The notes beneath the pieces were generated by a model, which saw only the letters and a list, made by a program, of their open reading frames with translations, ran no database searches and had not been told where the DNA came from. Shown in pieces: positions 52,717-61,807 of a DNA stretch of 64,000 nucleotides. The translations under genes were made by a program, and so were the position numbers. How positions within the stretch are numbered: position 1 is the stretch's first letter; the number at the start of each line of letters is the position of its first letter. The stretch covers positions 1 to 64,000 of the forward strand of contig CAZFST010000004.1 in the NCBI GenBank assembly GCA_964522015.1, in the 5' to 3' direction. Source of the stretch: QQWI01 sp964522015. Lineage in GTDB: Bacteria > Bacillota > Clostridia > Peptostreptococcales > Acidaminobacteraceae.

Positions 52717-53535
52717 ATGAAGGAAAAATTTTTAATTGGTGAATTAGCTAGACTCTTTGATATCAGCACCGATACCTTAAGGCATTATGACCGTTTAGAT
52801 TTATTAAAACCAGATTATGAGAACGACAGCCAATATCGCTTTTATAGCATCAGAAGTCTTTTTAAATTAAGTCGCATCTTGTTTTTTAAAAATCTAGATA
52901 TCGGGCTTAGTGAAATTCGTGGGTATATGCGCCATAAGAACAGGGATTTATTATTGGAGCTACTGAATAAAAAATCTTTGGAACTGGACGAAAAAATTCA
53001 GCGGTTAACAAACTTAAAACATAAAATACAAGCCAAAGTATCCCTGATTGAAAATGTGGATGAGATGCTTTCTAAGGTTCATTTAAAGGACTTTCCAGAA
53101 CGCAGTGGCGTCTTTTTGAACTTGCAGGATTTTGGGAGCGACATTGAACTCAAGCATGCCTTCCAAAAGGTAGAAAGGTATTTGAAAACTAGTTCTTGGT
53201 TAGTAGAAGGACAAATTTATACCTCATTAACCCAAGAAGACTTAATGGGTGGCCGGTATACCCTTTATCGCTATTTTATTGAAGTGGTCTCTTTACAAAT
53301 CGAATCTTGTCCACTATTGACTGTTATTCCACAGGGCACCTACGCCTGCATGACTTTTATTGGTCCTTATTCTCAAATGCCACAGCATTATAAAGCACTG
53401 GTGGCATGGATTGATGAAAACAACTACGTTATATCTGGAGCCTCTATTGAAAAGAATATTGTGGATTATGATTTTGCCAATTCAGAGGCTGAATATATTT
53501 CAGAAATACAAATCCCAATCATAAAAAGAATTTAA
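52717..53535 (+). CDS. MerR-family transcriptional regulator with effector domain
   Basis: 272-aa regulator. The N-terminal winged HTH reads FLIGELARLFDISTDTLRHYDRLDLLKP and continues with QYRFYSIRSLFKLSRILFFKNLDIGLSEI. A coiled dimerisation helix (about 80-120) leads to a GyrI-like ligand-binding domain (about 125-272, with PQGTYACMTFIGPYSQMPQHY), as in BmrR/BltR-type drug sensors. It may respond to a hydrophobic or cationic compound. It is divergent from the HAD gene and next to the palindromic operator, which makes it a candidate for controlling that regulon; this is inference. Confidence 0.9.
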   Translation: MKEKFLIGELARLFDISTDTLRHYDRLDLLKPDYENDSQYRFYSIRSLFKLSRILFFKNLDIGLSEIRGYMRHKNRDLLLELLNKKSLELDEKIQRLTNLKHKIQAKVSLIENVDEMLSKVHLKDFPERSGVFLNLQDFGSDIELKHAFQKVERYLKTSSWLVEGQIYTSLTQEDLMGGRYTLYRYFIEVVSLQIESCPLLTVIPQGTYACMTFIGPYSQMPQHYKALVAWIDENNYVISGASIEKNIVDYDFANSEAEYISEIQIPIIKRI

Positions 53536-53605
53536 CCTTTGAATAACATAGACTTAACATACTTCTAGTATCCTCATTAAAAGAGCGTAATGAGGAGGAA
53601 GTCAT

Positions 53606-54328
53606 ATGAATGCTGTACAATCCGAGATTATAGATTATTTACTCAAGCGATTGATAGAGCATACGCTGTCGCCAGGTGAGTATTTACCTAACGAAAATGA
53701 ACTTGCAAAACGCTTTAAAACCACAAGAATCAACGTCCGTAGAGCCTGTGAGCGCCTGATAGATATGGGGTATATTTCTTGTATGAAGGGAAAAGGGTAT
53801 GTGGTGAATCAGAGACATTTACCTAAAGAATTTACCTTAACCAGCCAACGAAGCTTTCATGAATCTATGGAGAAACTTGGTCTTGTTCATGATACAACCA
53901 CTCTGGCCTGTGAACCAATGCCGTATGAGAGTAGCCTTTGGATAGCCCTAGGCCTTAATTCTTTGGAACAGGTCTATAAAGTTAGTCGCCTTAAAAGTGT
54001 TGAAAACGAGCCCTTAGCCATACATATCTCTTATTTACCAACCTCGCTCTTTACAACCCTTGCGCAAGACAGTCATCACATTCACTCCATGCACGAATAC
54101 TTTGAACAAAAGGGCCATCAACTGTTGACCAGTCGTGGTAGCCGTCTCTCAATGAGTTTTCCCACCATTGAAGAGCAACACCTATTGCACTGTCCGGCCC
54201 TAGTGCCAGTGATTTTGTTAGAAACAGATTGCGTTGATGGTCATACCGGTGCTGTACTGGAAGTATCAAAGACCATCTATAAATCGGATCGCTTCAAATT
54301 CATCGTTTTAAAAAATGACGCCGGGTAA
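53606..54328 (+). CDS. GntR/HutC-family transcriptional regulator (UTRA)
   Basis: 240-aa regulator. The GntR winged helix (LSPGEYLPNENELAKRF, INVRRACERLIDMGYISCMKGKGYVV) is followed by a UTRA effector domain (about 85-235), which senses sugar phosphates or related metabolites. GAGGAGG precedes ATG 53606 and is partly enclosed by CCTCATT...AATGAGG (53572-53595), a hairpin or operator that may limit its own expression. Target genes unknown. A strong terminator overlaps its stop. Confidence 0.9.
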   Translation: MNAVQSEIIDYLLKRLIEHTLSPGEYLPNENELAKRFKTTRINVRRACERLIDMGYISCMKGKGYVVNQRHLPKEFTLTSQRSFHESMEKLGLVHDTTTLACEPMPYESSLWIALGLNSLEQVYKVSRLKSVENEPLAIHISYLPTSLFTTLAQDSHHIHSMHEYFEQKGHQLLTSRGSRLSMSFPTIEEQHLLHCPALVPVILLETDCVDGHTGAVLEVSKTIYKSDRFKFIVLKNDAG

Positions 54329-54343
54329 CCGGCGTCATTTTTG
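54312..54343 (+). terminator. Terminator of the GntR gene
   Basis: AAAATGACGCCGG-GTAA-CCGGCGTCATTTTT; the stop codon forms the loop. Confidence 0.92.
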
Positions 54344-54381
54344 TGTGCTTAAGAATTAATCTTTTCACATTTTTTCAGAAT

Positions 54382-55593
54382 TTATTTTTCTAGAAAGACT
54401 TGGTGTAGTTTGCGGTAGGCGATTTCTGCATGTTCGGCATCGATAATGCAAGAGATCTTGATTTCCGATGTGGAAATCATATCGATATTGATACCAAGCT
54501 CGTAAAGGGTACCAAATAGTCGGGAAGCGACCTCCGCACTGCTCGTAATGCCCGTGCCGACTATTGAAATTTTAGCGACGCTACTTTTAACATCTAATTC
54601 CCCTTGATGGCTAAACCCTTCTAAAAATTCCTCACTGACTGCTACAGCCTCTGCCAGATCATCTTTTGAGACTGTAAAGGAAATATCGTTGGTGGCCTCG
54701 TGATTTAAATTTTGTAGTATCATATCGATCCCAATATGTTTTGAAGCTAGTTTTGAAAAAAGTGCAAATGCAACTCCCGGTCTGTCGGGTACGTGGGTAA
54801 CACTGACCCGTGCAATGTGATCGTCATAAGAGATGCCGCGGACAACGACTTGTTCCATAGTTTTTACCTCGCAGATGGTTGTTCCAGGTGCGTCGCTGAA
54901 TGACGAGCGCACGACTAAATTCATTTTATTTTTTTGAGCTAATTCAACGGATCTTGGGTGCAAGACACCTGCGCCTAGTTTTGCCATTTCAAGCATTTCA
55001 TCGTAGTCAAGGGTTTCGATTTTTTTTGCGTTGGGGACCCGTCTTGGATCTGCGGTGTAGACACCATCTACATCTGTAAAAATATCGCAACGCGAAGCAT
55101 TTGTGGCAACTGCTAATGCTACAGCGGTGGTATCTGACCCCCCACGGCCAAGGGTAGTGATATCACCGTTTTCTGTGACTCCCTGAAAGCCTGCAACGAT
55201 GGCAATTTTACCTTCTGATAGAGCAGCTAAAATTCGACTTGGGTCAATATCGCTAATCCGTGCTTTCTTATGAACGTTTTCGGTGTGAATCCCGGACATG
55301 CCCCCAGTAAAGGAAGCCACGGAGATACCAAGCCCATCGATGGCCATGGCAAGAAGGGCGATACTCACTTGTTCACCTGTTGAAATGAGCATATCCATTT
55401 CTCGTGGATGGGGATTAGGGTTGATGCTAGTTGCCAGTGCAATGAGGTGATCTGTGGTGTCACCCATGGCTGAAACCACTACAATCACTTGATTACCTTC
55501 AGCCTGTATGGTGGCGATTCGCTTAGCCACTCTTTGAATGCAGAGGGCATCTTTTACAGATGAACCCCCAAATTTTAGAACCAGTAGAGCCAT
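54382..55593 (-). CDS. lysC: Aspartokinase
   Basis: First enzyme of the aspartate family (Lys, Thr, Met), phosphorylating aspartate. Motifs are LVLKFGGSSVKD, TLGRGGSDTTAVALA and the FTDVDGVYTADPR block. Two C-terminal ACT domains (about 265-403) provide allosteric control by Lys or Thr. 403 aa is the usual monofunctional length. GAGAGG lies 6 nt before ATG 55593; the frame to 55713 is an upstream extension. It is divergent from thrC and apgM, consistent with threonine synthesis. Confidence 0.95.
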   Translation of the reverse strand: MALLVLKFGGSSVKDALCIQRVAKRIATIQAEGNQVIVVVSAMGDTTDHLIALATSINPNPHPREMDMLISTGEQVSIALLAMAIDGLGISVASFTGGMSGIHTENVHKKARISDIDPSRILAALSEGKIAIVAGFQGVTENGDITTLGRGGSDTTAVALAVATNASRCDIFTDVDGVYTADPRRVPNAKKIETLDYDEMLEMAKLGAGVLHPRSVELAQKNKMNLVVRSSFSDAPGTTICEVKTMEQVVVRGISYDDHIARVSVTHVPDRPGVAFALFSKLASKHIGIDMILQNLNHEATNDISFTVSKDDLAEAVAVSEEFLEGFSHQGELDVKSSVAKISIVGTGITSSAEVASRLFGTLYELGINIDMISTSEIKISCIIDAEHAEIAYRKLHQVFLEK

Positions 55594-55704
55594 AAGATAC
55601 CTCTCGATCAATGATGGTGTTCGGAGTGTTCTTGTATTGCGCACAAGTGTGCGCCGAAAGAAGAATAATACAACTTTAGCATATTGAAAACCACTTGGCA
55701 AGTA

Positions 55705-55745
55705 GTTATTCAAATCAAGTAAGCAGGTTATTCAAATCAAGTAAG
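55705..55745. repeat. Two 19-bp direct repeats upstream of lysC and thrC
   Basis: GTTATTCAAATCAAGTAAG occurs at 55705-55723 and 55727-55745, a 22-bp period (about two helical turns). It lies between lysC and the thrC promoter, so it could be a regulator site or a plain tandem duplication. Confidence 0.75.
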
Positions 55746-55773
55746 AAGGGAATATTTAAATCATTAGAAGGGG

Positions 55774-55802
55774 TTGAACTTAAAGGGGGTATATGTTAAA
55801 CT
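55774..55802 (+). promoter_or_regulatory. Promoter of thrC
   Basis: TTGAAC (55774-55779), 17-bp spacer, TAAACT (55797-55802). Confidence 0.68.
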
Positions 55803-55874
55803 AACAACATTATTCGTCTTGAGGATACAAATGTCCGTTTATTAAAGACACTCATCTGTCAAAAAGGAGCTAGT

Positions 55875-57392
55875 ATGGAACCTTTCTTATATCGCAGTAC
55901 CCGTTCAAATCAAGCACCAGTGAGTTTTTCTGTAGCTGTCATTGAGGGACTTGCAAAAGATGGTGGACTCTATATTCCAGTATCATTGCCCCAATTCAAT
56001 TTTGTAGAAGCGTCCTGGACAAACATGTCTTACCAAGAGCGGTGCCTAAAAATTCTAGCCCCCTTTATGCCAGAAATACCACAAGAACAACTGGCCAAGG
56101 CCATCGATAGTGCCTATGATGAAAAATTCACTACTAATGAGATTGCTCCTGTAAAAACCGTCGGTGATATTCATTTACTAGAGCTTTTTCATGGCAAGAC
56201 CCTTGCCTTTAAGGATATGGCCCTTTCATTATTACCCCATTTAATGGGTCTTGCGCAGTTAGGGGTTAAAAATAATCATCGGGAGATTGTGATTCTCACG
56301 GCTACCTCGGGAGATACGGGGAAAGCCGCACTGGAAGGCTTTGCAGATGTGCCCGGAACGCAAATCATGGTCTTTTACCCAACTGATGGGGTTAGTGATA
56401 TTCAAAAGCGACAAATGGCCACGCAAGTGGGTAAAAATGTTTCTGTTTTTGCCATCAAGGGAAACTTTGACGATGCTCAAACCGCTGTTAAATCTATTTT
56501 TTCAGACCACAACCTAAGACATGAAATGGCTAATAACCAACAGATTTTTTCTTCTGCCAATAGCATGAACATAGGTCGCCTGTTGCCACAAATTGTGTAC
56601 TACGTCAGTGCTTATTATGATTTAGTCAAATCAGGAGACCTAAAACTAGGTGAGACTTTAAATGTAACTGTTCCCACTGGCAACTTCGGCAATATCTTAG
56701 CAGCTTACTACGCCAAGACAATGGGCTTACCCCTAGGAAAATTGATATGTGCTTCTAACGAAAACAGGGTACTCACGGATTTTTTTGAAACTGGTGTCTA
56801 TAGCCGCCTAAGGAATTTTCATACCACCCATTCACCATCAATGGATATTGTGATTTCAAGTAATCTAGAAAGGCTCTTGATGGCGGTGGCCCATAATGAT
56901 TGTAATCAAGTCAGTCAGTGGATGGAGAGGCTCAAGGTAGACGGTCAGTTTAGTCTTAGTGAAGATCAGCGGGGGATGTTAGACGATTTTTATGCAGGGA
57001 GCTGCAATGATGTACAAACCCTAGAAACCATTGCTCACTACGCCAAGCAGTATGATTATATTGCAGATCCCCATACGGCGGTTGCCCTTAGGGTGTATCA
57101 AGAATACCTTGAGAAAACAGGAGATACCACAAAATCCTTGGTGGTTGCCACAGCCAGCCCCCTTAAATTTAGTGAGAGCGTCTTAGGTGCTCTAGAAAAA
57201 GACCAAGAAAAACCCTCTTCTCTTGATGAAACCCAAAGGCTCATAAAACTACTAAATCGCATGGGGCTACCAATGCCCGACAACTTAAAACAAGTGCTAG
57301 AAGCCCCCATTATCCACCATCAAATCATCGCCACTGAAGAAATGCCCGCTGTTGTTAAGGCGCACATTCTCAGCAGTCGCCATCAGAAATAG
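55875..57392 (+). CDS. thrC: Threonine synthase
   Basis: PLP enzyme converting O-phosphohomoserine to threonine. The PLP lysine is in HGKTLAFKDMALSLLP; LTATSGDTGKAALEGF and VPTGNFGNILAAYYAKTMGLP are family blocks. 505 aa is the longer fold found in many Clostridia. AAGGAG precedes ATG 55875. The apgM-like gene follows 60 bp later and probably supplies its substrate. Confidence 0.95.
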   Translation: MEPFLYRSTRSNQAPVSFSVAVIEGLAKDGGLYIPVSLPQFNFVEASWTNMSYQERCLKILAPFMPEIPQEQLAKAIDSAYDEKFTTNEIAPVKTVGDIHLLELFHGKTLAFKDMALSLLPHLMGLAQLGVKNNHREIVILTATSGDTGKAALEGFADVPGTQIMVFYPTDGVSDIQKRQMATQVGKNVSVFAIKGNFDDAQTAVKSIFSDHNLRHEMANNQQIFSSANSMNIGRLLPQIVYYVSAYYDLVKSGDLKLGETLNVTVPTGNFGNILAAYYAKTMGLPLGKLICASNENRVLTDFFETGVYSRLRNFHTTHSPSMDIVISSNLERLLMAVAHNDCNQVSQWMERLKVDGQFSLSEDQRGMLDDFYAGSCNDVQTLETIAHYAKQYDYIADPHTAVALRVYQEYLEKTGDTTKSLVVATASPLKFSESVLGALEKDQEKPSSLDETQRLIKLLNRMGLPMPDNLKQVLEAPIIHHQIIATEEMPAVVKAHILSSRHQK

Positions 57393-57452
57393 CCCAATTT
57401 TTCAGCAGACGTCAGCAGCATACCCAAAATTCATTGAGTCTAGGAGAGCGCC

Positions 57453-58685
57453 ATGAAATATATCGTCGTTTTAGCAGATGGCATGGCCGATGAGCCAATC
57501 CCATCTTTAGGTGATAAAACACCTCTTGAAGTCGCACATCTTCCTACAATTACCGGCCTGGCCCAAAAGGGGCAAATTGGTTTAGTCAAGACCGTTGCAG
57601 ACGGCATGGCCCCTGGCAGCGATGTGGCCAATCTGTCCGTGATGGGCTATGACCCCAAACAATACCACACAGGTAGATCTCCCCTTGAAGCAGCTAGTAT
57701 TGGTGTTACCCTTAAGTCCACAGATGTGACTTTTCGCATGAATTTTGTGACCCTATCCGATGGGCCTGGGTCTTACCAGGACTTGACCATGGTGGATCAT
57801 TCAGCCGGTGATTTAACCACGGAAGAAGCTGGGGTTTTGCTGGAGACCGTTAAAGAGGCTTTTACCACGGAGGCACTGTCGTTTTATTTAGGGGTCAGTT
57901 ACCGGCATTTATTGCTTTGGGACCAGGGCTTGACTGGTTCTGTCTTGACGCCACCCCACGATATTTTGGATCAAAAAATTACAAACTATTTCCCAAAGGG
58001 TCCAGATGTGGGGCCTATAGCAGCCATGATGGCCGCCTCAAACAATCTACTCAAGAGCCATCCAGTCAATTTGAAAAGAGTTGCAAATGGTCTCAGACCA
58101 GCCAATGCCATTTGGATTTGGGGGGAGGGGAAACGGCCTAATTTAGATCGTTATCATGACAAGTTTGGTGTATCTGGTCACGTGATTTCAGCGGTTGATT
58201 TAATCAAAGGCATTGGTATTCTGGCAGGCCTCACTTCCATTGATGTTGAGGGTGCTACGGGAAATTTGCATACTAACTACCGAGGAAAATCAGGAGCAGC
58301 CCTAAAAGCGCTCTTAGAAGGCGACCAATTTAGCTACATTCACATTGAAGCCCCCGATGAATGCGGACACCAAGGGGATTTGCCTGGTAAAATTCTAGCC
58401 ATGGAGAAAATTGATGCAGAGGTAGTCAAACCCTTGATTGAGGGCTTACAGGCTGCAGGAGAAGACTTTCGAATTTTGATTGTGCCCGATCATCCAACCC
58501 CCATTAGGCTTAGAACCCATACTTCAGATCCTGTACCATTTGTGCTATACGACTCAACCCTAGAGACTTGGCATCCAGATAATCGCTTTTCGGAAATTGC
58601 GGCAAAAAAAGATGGCCGCTTCATAGAAGCTGGCCATAAATTAATGCCTGATGTTTTGTTTAAACAGGCATGTGATCATGCATGA
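57453..58685 (+). CDS. Archaeal-type phosphoglycerate mutase homologue, candidate homoserine kinase
   Basis: 410-aa alkaline-phosphatase-superfamily protein of the ApgM type (YIVVLADGMADEPIPSLG, SDVANLSVMGYDP with the catalytic-type Ser/Asp, IHIEAPDECGHQGD, IVPDHPTPIRLRTHTSDPVPF). In many bacteria lacking thrB, members of this subgroup sit beside thrC and lysC and have been proposed as non-orthologous homoserine kinases. That context holds here: no thrB is visible, and thrC lies 60 bp upstream. Phosphoglycerate mutase remains the alternative. GGAGAG precedes ATG 57453. Confidence 0.85.
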   Translation: MKYIVVLADGMADEPIPSLGDKTPLEVAHLPTITGLAQKGQIGLVKTVADGMAPGSDVANLSVMGYDPKQYHTGRSPLEAASIGVTLKSTDVTFRMNFVTLSDGPGSYQDLTMVDHSAGDLTTEEAGVLLETVKEAFTTEALSFYLGVSYRHLLLWDQGLTGSVLTPPHDILDQKITNYFPKGPDVGPIAAMMAASNNLLKSHPVNLKRVANGLRPANAIWIWGEGKRPNLDRYHDKFGVSGHVISAVDLIKGIGILAGLTSIDVEGATGNLHTNYRGKSGAALKALLEGDQFSYIHIEAPDECGHQGDLPGKILAMEKIDAEVVKPLIEGLQAAGEDFRILIVPDHPTPIRLRTHTSDPVPFVLYDSTLETWHPDNRFSEIAAKKDGRFIEAGHKLMPDVLFKQACDHA

Positions 58686-58689
58686 TGTG

Positions 58690-59574
58690 CTATTTTAAAA
58701 TACTTCTAGCGTATTCTGATAGGGTCATCCCTAAATGTTTTTTAAATGTTTTACCAAAATGGTTGGCATTGCTATAACCTAAAGACTGGGCCAGTTGACC
58801 AAACAGCAAGTGGCCTTCTCGGATTTTGGTTTTTGCCACCTCGATTTTAGTCTTTTCGACAAACGTCATCACGGACATGTGGTGGCGTTTTTTGATGCAA
58901 CGGGCAATGGTGGCTTGAGAAACAAGGGTGTGTCTGCACAGGGCATTTAAAGTGATCTTTTGATCAAGATGGTCTTCAATATAGTGTTCAATGCGGGCCA
59001 TAGTCACATCCAAGGTGCTCATTTGAATCGTGGTTAGGGGTTCCAGGTGTTGAGGTGCTTTTTTTTCAGTGCTAAGACACCTTAAAATGTGAATAAGCAT
59101 GTTTTCAAGATGATTTTTTAGCATCTGTGCACTTCCAATTGGGGTGGCCTCCTTTAAAACCAGGACTTCTAGATAAGGATCGCTTAGGTCGCTTTGATAG
59201 GTGGCGATGGCCTCTTTAAGGGCACCAGACAAATGTTGTTTTGCGGTGCTATCAATTTTTAGAATTTGCTTCTCTAGTCCTCTGATAGCATCGCCAGATG
59301 CATAAAAACTAGCAACAATCAAATTCGGTGCGACGTTGCCATCACAGTAAACGGTATGCCATTCCATGGGTCTATGAAAGATCATTTCACCCTGTTTTAC
59401 CAGGTGCCGTTTCTCATCGGCATCAACATATACTTGGCCTTTATCCACATAAAGAAACTCCCAGAAGTCGTGGGATTCCCCTGAAAAACTAAAACTCTTG
59501 GGGTATTCAAAGTAATGAACTGTCACGAGTTTTTCAATTGTCAAACAAGACTCAATATCAATGGGATAATACAT
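58690..59574 (-). CDS. AraC-family transcriptional regulator
   Basis: 294-aa regulator with an N-terminal cupin sensor (HDFWEFLYVDKGQVYVDADEKRHLVKQGEMIFHRP in two parts) and a C-terminal double HTH (ITLNALCRHTLVSQATIARCIKK, then LAQSLGYSNANHFGKTFKKHLGMTLSEY). It is divergent from the sugar operon at 59708 and probably activates it in response to the substrate. GGAGGG lies upstream of ATG 59574. Confidence 0.9.
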   Translation of the reverse strand: MYYPIDIESCLTIEKLVTVHYFEYPKSFSFSGESHDFWEFLYVDKGQVYVDADEKRHLVKQGEMIFHRPMEWHTVYCDGNVAPNLIVASFYASGDAIRGLEKQILKIDSTAKQHLSGALKEAIATYQSDLSDPYLEVLVLKEATPIGSAQMLKNHLENMLIHILRCLSTEKKAPQHLEPLTTIQMSTLDVTMARIEHYIEDHLDQKITLNALCRHTLVSQATIARCIKKRHHMSVMTFVEKTKIEVAKTKIREGHLLFGQLAQSLGYSNANHFGKTFKKHLGMTLSEYARSILK

Positions 59575-59707
59575 ATACCCTCCTTACAAGTGCCTTTATC
59601 ATTTCTTTTTAGTATACTATGAAAATGAAAAGAATCTACCTATTTATGATAAAATCAGACACAACCAACATTAGGAATTTTTAGTACAATGGGAATGGAG
59701 GTGCTTG

Positions 59708-60631
59708 ATGAAAACAGAATCGATTCAATTGGTAATTCTAGCAGCAGGTTTAGGGAGCCGCTTTGGCGGTTTGAAGCAAATCACACCCATGGGCATTAAC
59801 GGTGATTGGTTGCTATCATTTTCCTTATGGGATGCTTGGGAATCGGGTATCCGCAGAGTAGTGCTGATTATACGTGAAGAAATTCATAAAGATTTTGAGA
59901 AACTGTTGTTGGTGCGACTACACAAATACTTTGAAGTTCAAGTGGTCTATCAGCGTTCAGAAAGCCTACCCTGTGGCTTATCAAATGTCATCCAGCCAAG
60001 ACAGAAGCCTTGGGGAACCGCCCATGCCCTATGGTGTGCAAAAGATGTGATAGATGATGATTTTATGGTAATCAATGCAGATGATTATTATGGTAGAAAT
60101 GCCTTTGAAGTACTTCTTGAGGGAATGGCATCCTCACAAGCAGTGGAAATGATTAAGACAGAATCAAAGACAGAGAGTGGGGCACCTTTTGCCTGGATGC
60201 TTGGTTATCCTATCGGACTAACCCTTAGCGATAACGGTGGTGTTTCAAGAGGCATTTGTCAACTTGATGACAATAGCTACCTTAAAGAGATTGTGGAGAC
60301 GACAGGCATTGTAAAAGAAAACTGCCCACTAGATGATCAAACATTGGTTTCTATGAATATTTGGGGGTTTAAAAAAAATTTTCTGGGCCACCTAGAAAAC
60401 TATATCGCCAATTGTTTTTCAGAGTCAACATTAGAGCAAATTGAAACACTTGAATGTTATTTGCCCAGTGCTGTCGCCACTGTGATGACTCTAACAAAGG
60501 GCCAAGTTAAGGTTCAAAAGGCTAAGGATAAATGGCTTGGCGTCACGTATCAGGGTGACTATCAAGGCACTGCGTATCAATTGCAAGCTTATCAAAAGCA
60601 AAAATTATATCCTATGGATTTTTGGAAATAA
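59708..60631 (+). CDS. Sugar-1-phosphate nucleotidyltransferase-like protein
   Basis: 307-aa protein with the NTP-transferase signature LVILAAGLGSRFGGLKQ at the start and VINADDYYG for the metal-binding Asp. The body is shorter and more divergent than UDP-glucose pyrophosphorylases. It should transfer a nucleotide to a hexose 1-phosphate, likely the product of the kinase that follows 30 bp later. GGAGG lies 6 nt before ATG 59708; TTG 59705 is a less likely start. Confidence 0.85.
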   Translation: MKTESIQLVILAAGLGSRFGGLKQITPMGINGDWLLSFSLWDAWESGIRRVVLIIREEIHKDFEKLLLVRLHKYFEVQVVYQRSESLPCGLSNVIQPRQKPWGTAHALWCAKDVIDDDFMVINADDYYGRNAFEVLLEGMASSQAVEMIKTESKTESGAPFAWMLGYPIGLTLSDNGGVSRGICQLDDNSYLKEIVETTGIVKENCPLDDQTLVSMNIWGFKKNFLGHLENYIANCFSESTLEQIETLECYLPSAVATVMTLTKGQVKVQKAKDKWLGVTYQGDYQGTAYQLQAYQKQKLYPMDFWK

Positions 60632-60661
60632 GCAAATGAAAATAGAATAAGGAGCATTCCC

Positions 60662-61807
60662 ATGACAACAGTAAAGACAAAAAAGGTCTTACATTTACTT
60701 GACGGACAGAGTCTAGAGATAGATTTAGAGGCTTTAATCGACGCTTATCCCCAACTAGAAAACGTTTGCGAAATTCGTGCTTTTGGTGAGGGACATATCA
60801 ATCAAACATACTTGATCACAATTGAAAGTAGTCATAAGCCTAAACAGTTTATTTTGCAAAAAATCAATACAAATGTGTTTACAAATCCACTGGCTCTAAT
60901 GGACAATATTATGAAAATAACTTCGCACATGTCCAATAGTTCAGATGTCCATGGACAAAAGACATTGCAAATGCTCACCACAAAAACAGGCATGCCTCTT
61001 TTTGTGGCTACAACAGGAGAATGTTGGCGAGTTTATGCATTTATAGCTGAAGGTGAAACCCCAGGGCAGCAATGCGACCTGATTACCTTAAGAGCAGCTG
61101 GTCAAGCTTTTGGGGGCTTTTTAAATGCCCTAGATGATTTTGATGCTAATCTCCTCCACGAAGTGATTCCAGACTTTCATCATACCCAAAAAAGGTTTGA
61201 TGTCTTCAAGGCAACCGTAGCTGCCGACCCATGGTGTAGGGTTTCATTAGCACAGAAAGAGATTGAATTTGTGAATAAGTTAGAAGGAGAAGTGGCTGTC
61301 ATTGTCAATGGTTTAGAAGATGGTTCCATTCCACTGAGAGTCACCCACAATGATACAAAAGTGGGGAACGTCTTGGTCCATTCAGAAACCTTCACTGGTA
61401 TATGTGTGATTGACTTAGATACAGTCATGCCAGGGAGTGCGCTATATGACTATGGCGATGGTATCAGATCATCCATCTCTCTCTCAGCGGAAGATGAAAG
61501 GGACCTTTCAAAAGTAACATTGGATTTTGAACGGTTCAGAGCTTTTACCGGTGGTTTTCTTAAAGGTACAAGAGGTGTCTTAACCCATAAGGAAATAGAG
61601 TTAATGCCCATGGGTGCCATACTCATGACATTCGAGTGTGGCATGCGGTTCTTAACTGACTTTTTAAATGGTGATTTGTATTTTAGAATTTATAGATCAC
61701 AGCACAATTTGGACCGGGCTAGAACCCAATTCAAATTGGCTCAGGATATGATGATGAATATTGAGACCCTAAAAGCAATCGTGGCTGAGGAGGCAATTCA
61801 TGGTTAA
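60662..61807 (+). CDS. NahK-like anomeric sugar kinase (APH fold)
   Basis: 381-aa phosphotransferase resembling Bifidobacterium N-acetylhexosamine 1-kinase: GEGHINQTYLI (nucleotide loop), RVTHNDTKVGNVL with the catalytic Asp, and ICVIDLDTVMPGSALYDYGDGIR with the metal Asp. It would phosphorylate a free sugar, probably GlcNAc or GalNAc, at C1. Its neighbours (nucleotidyltransferase before, oxidoreductase overlapping after) support a salvage route for amino sugars. AAGGAG precedes ATG 60662. Substrate inferred. Confidence 0.82.
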   Translation: MTTVKTKKVLHLLDGQSLEIDLEALIDAYPQLENVCEIRAFGEGHINQTYLITIESSHKPKQFILQKINTNVFTNPLALMDNIMKITSHMSNSSDVHGQKTLQMLTTKTGMPLFVATTGECWRVYAFIAEGETPGQQCDLITLRAAGQAFGGFLNALDDFDANLLHEVIPDFHHTQKRFDVFKATVAADPWCRVSLAQKEIEFVNKLEGEVAVIVNGLEDGSIPLRVTHNDTKVGNVLVHSETFTGICVIDLDTVMPGSALYDYGDGIRSSISLSAEDERDLSKVTLDFERFRAFTGGFLKGTRGVLTHKEIELMPMGAILMTFECGMRFLTDFLNGDLYFRIYRSQHNLDRARTQFKLAQDMMMNIETLKAIVAEEAIHG

